Positions 14,733-17,952 of a DNA stretch of 17,952 nucleotides are shown in pieces. The DNA comes from an uncultured Campylobacter sp. (GTDB lineage: Bacteria > Campylobacterota > Campylobacteria > Campylobacterales > Campylobacteraceae). The stretch's first letter is position 1. Every line of letters starts with the position of its first letter. Position numbers and translations under genes: made by a program. The notes beneath the pieces were generated by a model. The model had not been told where the DNA came from and ran no database searches. It was given only the letters and a program-made list of their open reading frames with translations. The stretch covers positions 1 to 17,952 of the forward strand of contig NZ_CALIMW010000301.1 in NCBI RefSeq assembly GCF_938045405.1, read 5' to 3'.

Positions 14733-15000
14733 ATTTTATAATGCTCGCAAAATTTCGGTATACAAATCCGTCATAGAATTTTGCCCGTAAATTTAGCGGG
14801 TAAAATTTCACGCTGAATTTTATAGCTCGAAATTCTGCGTTAAAATTTCGCCACGAAATTTTGAAGTAATTTTACGGCGTCAGTAAAATTTTTGTGTATA
14901 GAATTTCGTGTAGAGTTTCGTAGCACGGGATTTCATACTAAATTTTAGAGCTTGAAATTCCGCTTTGATTTTGAGCAATTTTATAGCGCTCGCAAAATTT
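14733..15000. repeat. 23-bp direct repeat pair in the mrp downstream gap
   Basis: Positions 14733-14755 and 14978-15000 share 21 of 23 bases; both begin attttata and end gctcgcaaaattt. Around both copies are GAAATTTC-type words (for instance agtttgaaatttc at 14701-14713 and 15019-15031). The region looks like an old array of a short unit that has drifted. Confidence 0.6.
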
Positions 15001-15507
15001 GGGCAGACGAAATTTCGTAGTTTGAAATTTCGAGCTACAATTTTACCCAAGCTTCGTTGTTTGAGGGTTCAGATAAAATTCTAAGCGCAGAATTTAACGG
15101 CGAAAATTAAATTCCAAACGCGCAATTCAACGAGGTAAAATTTGCCGTAGAATTCCGCCTTGGAGTTTTCAAATGTAAAATTTAAGTATAAAGCTTTGCC
15201 GCGGAATTTTAAAATGTGAAATTTTATCGCTAAAGCTCTGTTTTAAAATTTTAAGATGGGGCTTTAAAATATGAATTTTAGGCTTGAAATTTTATCGCGC
15301 CTAGCTTTTTAGTGGTAGTCGCAGCATTGCGCTAGTTTAAATTTTTATTTCGCCGGGCCTTATGGCGGTGGAGTTTATCTGCGAAAGCCTATGTAGAGTT
15401 TATTTGGGATGGAATTTTATCTGTAGTGATTGCGGAAGTAAATTTCTCGCGCAGCTGAAATTTAAGCAGTTGGAATTTTATTCGTATAGGCAGGAAGCTA
15501 AAGCGGC

Positions 15508-15546
15508 AAAATCCCTAAGCCTAGGGCTTTTAGGTTTAGGGATTTT
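15508..15546. repeat. Long near-perfect palindrome upstream of the paralog pair
   Basis: The left arm aaaatccctaagcct (15508-15522) and right arm aggtttagggatttt (15532-15546) pair over all 15 positions, with a single G-T wobble, around a nine-base loop. The right arm ends five bases before a -10-like TTATAC (15551-15556) and 30 bases before the ATG at 15576. It could be an operator over the -35 region, or an insulating terminator-type hairpin: the right arm ends in TTTT but no long T-run follows. Confidence 0.75.
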
Positions 15547-15550
15547 ACTT

Positions 15551-15556
15551 TTATAC
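15551..15556 (+). promoter_or_regulatory. Possible -10 element for the secreted paralog genes
   Basis: TTATAC lies 19 bases before the ATG at 15576, which would start transcription near 15563, just before the Shine-Dalgarno AAAGG (15565-15569). The leader would be only about 13 bases. The palindrome ending at 15546 would then overlap the -35 region. Confidence 0.35.
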
Positions 15557-15575
15557 GAAATAAGAAAGGTCGGTA

Positions 15576-16601
15576 ATGAGGTTTTTGATTATTTTGGTGC
15601 TTGCATTTGCGGCGTTCGCGCAAGAGAGCAATATGCAAAAATGGGCGAAAGAGATTACTGCGGATGCGCAGATCCCGCAGGATAAGTTTTTGGCGTTTTA
15701 TCTGAATAAAGATGAGCCTAAGAAGGTGGTTTTCTCTGAAAATGTCGATCGCATCAGCGTCAATTACGAAGGAAATTCCTTTCATGAAATTCCATCTCCA
15801 AATCTTATGGCGTATTGGGTCGGCGAGTTTAATTTCGACGCAGATGTCGAAAAGATGGTGCTAGGAGATTACGGCTGGTCTACGCTGGTAATCGCCGTGG
15901 ATGGCACGGACGTGCTAGGCGGAACATCTAGCAATCAAAAGCGCCCGCTTACGTATAAATTTAGCAAGGGCAAGCACAAGATCGAAGCGTGGTTTTTAAA
16001 TGACGCGCATTCCAGCGAGCTTTTCGTGGATTTTAAAGATGTAGAGCCCTTTTATCGTCAAAAAGACGCCGTAGCCAAGATCCCTGCGGATAAGGACTAC
16101 GACCTGTGGCTGGGCGCGATCTACGAAAGCGCGCAGATGAATAATCGCGTCAAGCTAAATTTAGCCAAATCCGATAAGCCCATCGTGCTGCTGCTTAGCT
16201 CATATCGCGCCGTGGAGTGGGAGATCTCAAATCCGCAAAAGAATGAAATTCTAGCCGTGTTAATTTACAATCCCATTAGTAGCGTCCGTGGTGTAAGCGG
16301 TGCGCTTTACGTCGAGGATTACAGATACACAGAGGCTGCGGATGGGCTTAAATGCGAGTGCATCTCCGGCAATGTCTTTCACTGCGACGGCAGCGAGATT
16401 TATGATATGAACGGGCGTGTAAACGGGATATTTGGCAGAGGCCTAGGGGCATTTGCCGGCAAGCACGCCGTAAATTCCTTAGATTTGCCGGGGCTTGTTA
16501 TTACACCAAAAATTTTAGACGAAAGCAAAGCTCGCCTACTCTCGGTAGAAGCGGACCGCAAGAAATGCGAAAGCACGCCGATGGATGATGTGTTTAGGTA
16601 A
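15576..16601 (+). CDS. Secreted protein of unknown function, paralog A (341 aa)
   Basis: I do not recognise a named family. The N-terminus is a short signal peptide (MRFLIILVLAFAAFA, cleavage likely after residue 15), so the protein is periplasmic or exported. The mature part starts with a region shared with the next gene (QKWAKEITA, DKFLAFYLNKDEPK, AYWVGEF). Residues about 92-155 (LVIAVDG…KFSKGKHKIEAWF…FVDFKD) have the strand pattern and 'G-x-H-x-I-E' turn seen in PA14-like beta-sandwich domains; that is inference from pattern only. A second half (about 174-235) has LSSYRAVEWEISNP and NPISS. Then comes a Cys patch (KCECI…FHCDG, Cys260, 262, 270) and a late Cys331, suggesting two disulphides. 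AAAGG at 15565-15569 is six bases before the ATG. It is followed 27 bases later by its paralog. Confidence 0.85.
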   Translation: MRFLIILVLAFAAFAQESNMQKWAKEITADAQIPQDKFLAFYLNKDEPKKVVFSENVDRISVNYEGNSFHEIPSPNLMAYWVGEFNFDADVEKMVLGDYGWSTLVIAVDGTDVLGGTSSNQKRPLTYKFSKGKHKIEAWFLNDAHSSELFVDFKDVEPFYRQKDAVAKIPADKDYDLWLGAIYESAQMNNRVKLNLAKSDKPIVLLLSSYRAVEWEISNPQKNEILAVLIYNPISSVRGVSGALYVEDYRYTEAADGLKCECISGNVFHCDGSEIYDMNGRVNGIFGRGLGAFAGKHAVNSLDLPGLVITPKILDESKARLLSVEADRKKCESTPMDDVFR

Positions 16602-16628
16602 GATGAAATTTAAAATTTGGAGGAAAAA

Positions 16629-17657
16629 ATGAAAATTTTAAGAGTATTTTTACTGGCTTTTTGCGTATTTCTTGCTTGTGCAAACGCTAACGACACACAA
16701 AAATGGGCGAGTGAGATCACAGCGGGCAAGCAGATTCCGGCGGATAAGTTTTTGGCTTTTTACTTAAATAAAGACGATCCGAAAACCGTCGTTTTCTCAG
16801 AAACGGTCGAAAATATAAATTTAAATTTCGCTTACGACAAGTTCCACAAAATACCTTCCGAAAAATTTATCGCCTATTGGGTCGGGAATTTCGACTTCAA
16901 GCAGGATGTGCAACAGATGATTTTGGCGGATTTTAGTTGGGCGAATTTACGTATTGCGATAGACGGCGAGCAGATATACGACTCCGAAAATGCTAGAAAC
17001 AAAGCCGTCGTACATAAATTTAGTAAAGGGCGCCACAAGATCGAGGTTTGGTTCGCCAACAATTGGCATACCACTAGCCTTTTGGTGGATTTTAAGGATG
17101 AGCCAAATTTTTATAAACAAAGCGAGGTAGCTGCTAAGCTAAAAGGTCAAAATTTCGATATATGGCTAGCTGCCATTTACGAAAGTGATGTGAATGATAA
17201 TAAAGTAGTCGTCGCGCTAGAAAAATCGAAAAAGCCGCTTGTAGTGATGCTAAGTTCATATCGTGCCGTACGCTGGGAGGTGTCAAATCCGCATAATAAT
17301 AAAATTATAGCCGTACTCGTTTTTAATCCGATAAGCAGTATAAATTTGAAAGAAAACGTTTATTTGGTGAATCGTGTATACGATGATAATACCAAAATAA
17401 GATGCGATTGTGTTGGCGGCGGATCGGACTTTCACTGCGATGGCGGAGATATAAGTAGCAAAAACGAGCTCATTAAAAAAGATTTTGGACAAAATTTAAG
17501 CGGTTTTAGCGGCTCTCACGACGCGATTATGATAAATTTGCCGAGTACTTTGGTGGATGAAAGCGTGTTTGCCAAGGACGCCGAGCTCAAAAAACAAATC
17601 GAAATCGATCGTGAAAAGTGCCTAAAAGGCGGTAAAATAAACGATATTTTTAATTAA
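16629..17657 (+). CDS. Secreted protein of unknown function, paralog B (342 aa)
   Basis: This is a tandem paralog of the preceding gene, roughly half identical over its whole length. I start it at the ATG at 16629 because GGAGG (16619-16623) lies five bases upstream; an in-frame TTG at 16617 would put the Shine-Dalgarno inside the gene. The signal peptide is residues 1-20 (MKILRVFLLAFCVFLACANA, cleavage after ANA). Shared blocks are QKWASEITA, DKFLAFYLNKDDPK, AYWVGNF, KFSKGRHKIEVWF, LVDFKDE, LSSYRAVRWEVSNP and NPISS. The four mature-part cysteines (259, 261, 270, 331) are all kept, so paired disulphides are likely. The region around 100-155 has the same PA14-like pattern as paralog A. AT content and Lys/Asn use are higher than in paralog A, suggesting the copies have drifted for some time. 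A tetrahydrodipicolinate succinyltransferase-like gene starts 14 bases downstream. Confidence 0.85.
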   Translation: MKILRVFLLAFCVFLACANANDTQKWASEITAGKQIPADKFLAFYLNKDDPKTVVFSETVENINLNFAYDKFHKIPSEKFIAYWVGNFDFKQDVQQMILADFSWANLRIAIDGEQIYDSENARNKAVVHKFSKGRHKIEVWFANNWHTTSLLVDFKDEPNFYKQSEVAAKLKGQNFDIWLAAIYESDVNDNKVVVALEKSKKPLVVMLSSYRAVRWEVSNPHNNKIIAVLVFNPISSINLKENVYLVNRVYDDNTKIRCDCVGGGSDFHCDGGDISSKNELIKKDFGQNLSGFSGSHDAIMINLPSTLVDESVFAKDAELKKQIEIDREKCLKGGKINDIFN

Positions 17658-17671
17658 TTTTAGGAGTAAGA

Positions 17672-17952
17672 ATGTCTAAAGAATTTAAAACGATAGAGGA
17701 GTTGAATGAGCTTATACAGGGCGTGCGAGCAGCCAAAGGCTACCGCGATCCGATCATGTGGGCGGTTGGGCGCGTGTTTAAGGGGCGTGCGGAGGGGCAT
17801 AAAAGCTTAAGCGTGAATTACGCGCACGTAAATTTTAAAGATGGGCTAGTAAGCGCAGCAGTGCTAATCCATGCTCTAACCGAATGCGGCGAGGTCATGG
17901 ATTTTAGCGGTAGTGAGTGCGTCCTTCCGCTAACGCACAAAGCCCTAAAAAA
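17672..17952 (+). CDS. dapD: Probable tetrahydrodipicolinate N-succinyltransferase, N-terminal part
   Basis: Only the first 93 codons are in the window; the gene runs off the right edge. AGGAG at 17662-17666 is five bases before the ATG. The translation begins MSKEFKTIEELNELIQGV and continues with GYRDPIMWAVGRV (about 23-35), SLSVNYAHVNFKDGLVSAAVLI (about 46-67), and DFSGSECVLPLTHKALK. This fits the N-terminal domain of the Campylobacter/Helicobacter-type DapD, which succinylates tetrahydrodipicolinate on the way to meso-diaminopimelate and lysine. The catalytic left-handed beta-helix lies outside the window. I recall dapD directly next to mrp in C. jejuni (Cj1605c/Cj1606c), which supports the call. 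The 14-base gap to paralog B suggests co-transcription. Confidence 0.7.
   Translation, partial: MSKEFKTIEELNELIQGVRAAKGYRDPIMWAVGRVFKGRAEGHKSLSVNYAHVNFKDGLVSAAVLIHALTECGEVMDFSGSECVLPLTHKALK

Larger units (their letters stand above)
14621..15575. other. 955-base gene-free region of GAAATTTC-type words
   Basis: I see no gene. The stretch is dominated by variants of gaaatttc, gaattt and aaaatttcg separated by short GC-rich words, with AT content clearly above that of the neighbouring genes. A 23-base repeat (14733-14755 and 14978-15000) and the long palindrome at 15508-15546 are listed separately. An open frame at 15362-15685 runs into the next gene in another frame and shows no domain, so I reject it. 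Confidence 0.6.

Noticed and set aside
15362..15685. Plus-strand 107-codon open frame before the secreted paralogs
   Set aside because: It runs through the palindrome and into the paralog A gene in another frame; it has no good Shine-Dalgarno, and its Cys and Leu content reflects the repeat words.
16629..16690. Lipoprotein signal in paralog B (Cys17)
   Set aside because: The residues before the Cys (VFLAC) do not make a good lipobox, paralog A has no matching Cys, and ANA just after it is a normal signal peptidase I site.

Overview
The window looks like chromosomal DNA from a higher-GC, probably oral, Campylobacter (C. gracilis, C. showae or C. rectus type). The signs are Campylobacterota-type protein sequences, the order ispDF / atypical HP1021-type regulator / ATP-sulfurylase-like gene / pgpA that I recall from C. 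jejuni, and the many AAATTTTAAAATTT-type motifs between genes. The species is inference. Protein genes fill only about three quarters of the window, which is low for this group. The rest is AT/GC-mosaic DNA full of degenerate short repeats.

Left part (1-5022): an orphan small gene (261-722) of unknown function sits between gene-free repeat-rich stretches. The minus-strand uvrB (nucleotide excision repair) is divergent, across a gap of a few tens of bases, from a tightly overlapping plus-strand trio of small genes (4065-5022): a coiled-coil protein, a small soluble protein and a single-pass membrane protein.

Middle (5023-12004): all recognised genes are on the minus strand. From the promoter at about 12037 the order is ispDF (isoprenoid MEP pathway), an HP1021-like orphan response regulator without a phospho-acceptor Asp, and an ATP-sulfurylase-like protein with degraded catalytic motifs. 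These three overlap and are probably one transcript. A 735-base repeat-filled gap follows, then pgpA (phosphatidylglycerophosphate phosphatase), another gap, and an alpha/beta hydrolase. IspDF and the sulfurylase-like protein both carry large in-frame low-complexity insertions built from the same AAATTT-type DNA that fills the gaps.

Right part (12005-17952): on the plus strand, thiC and mrp/apbC overlap by four bases. This is striking because ApbC/Mrp is known in Salmonella to support the Fe-S enzyme ThiC. After a 955-base gene-free stretch come two tandem secreted paralogs of unknown function, preceded by an unusually long near-perfect palindrome, and then the start of what looks like dapD (lysine/peptidoglycan pathway), cut by the window edge.

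I see no rRNA, tRNA, insertion sequence, CRISPR array or prophage. The best candidates for something undescribed are the tandem secreted paralog pair with its palindrome, the degenerate sulfurylase-like protein with its expanding insertion, and the repeat DNA that occurs both between genes and in frame within them.
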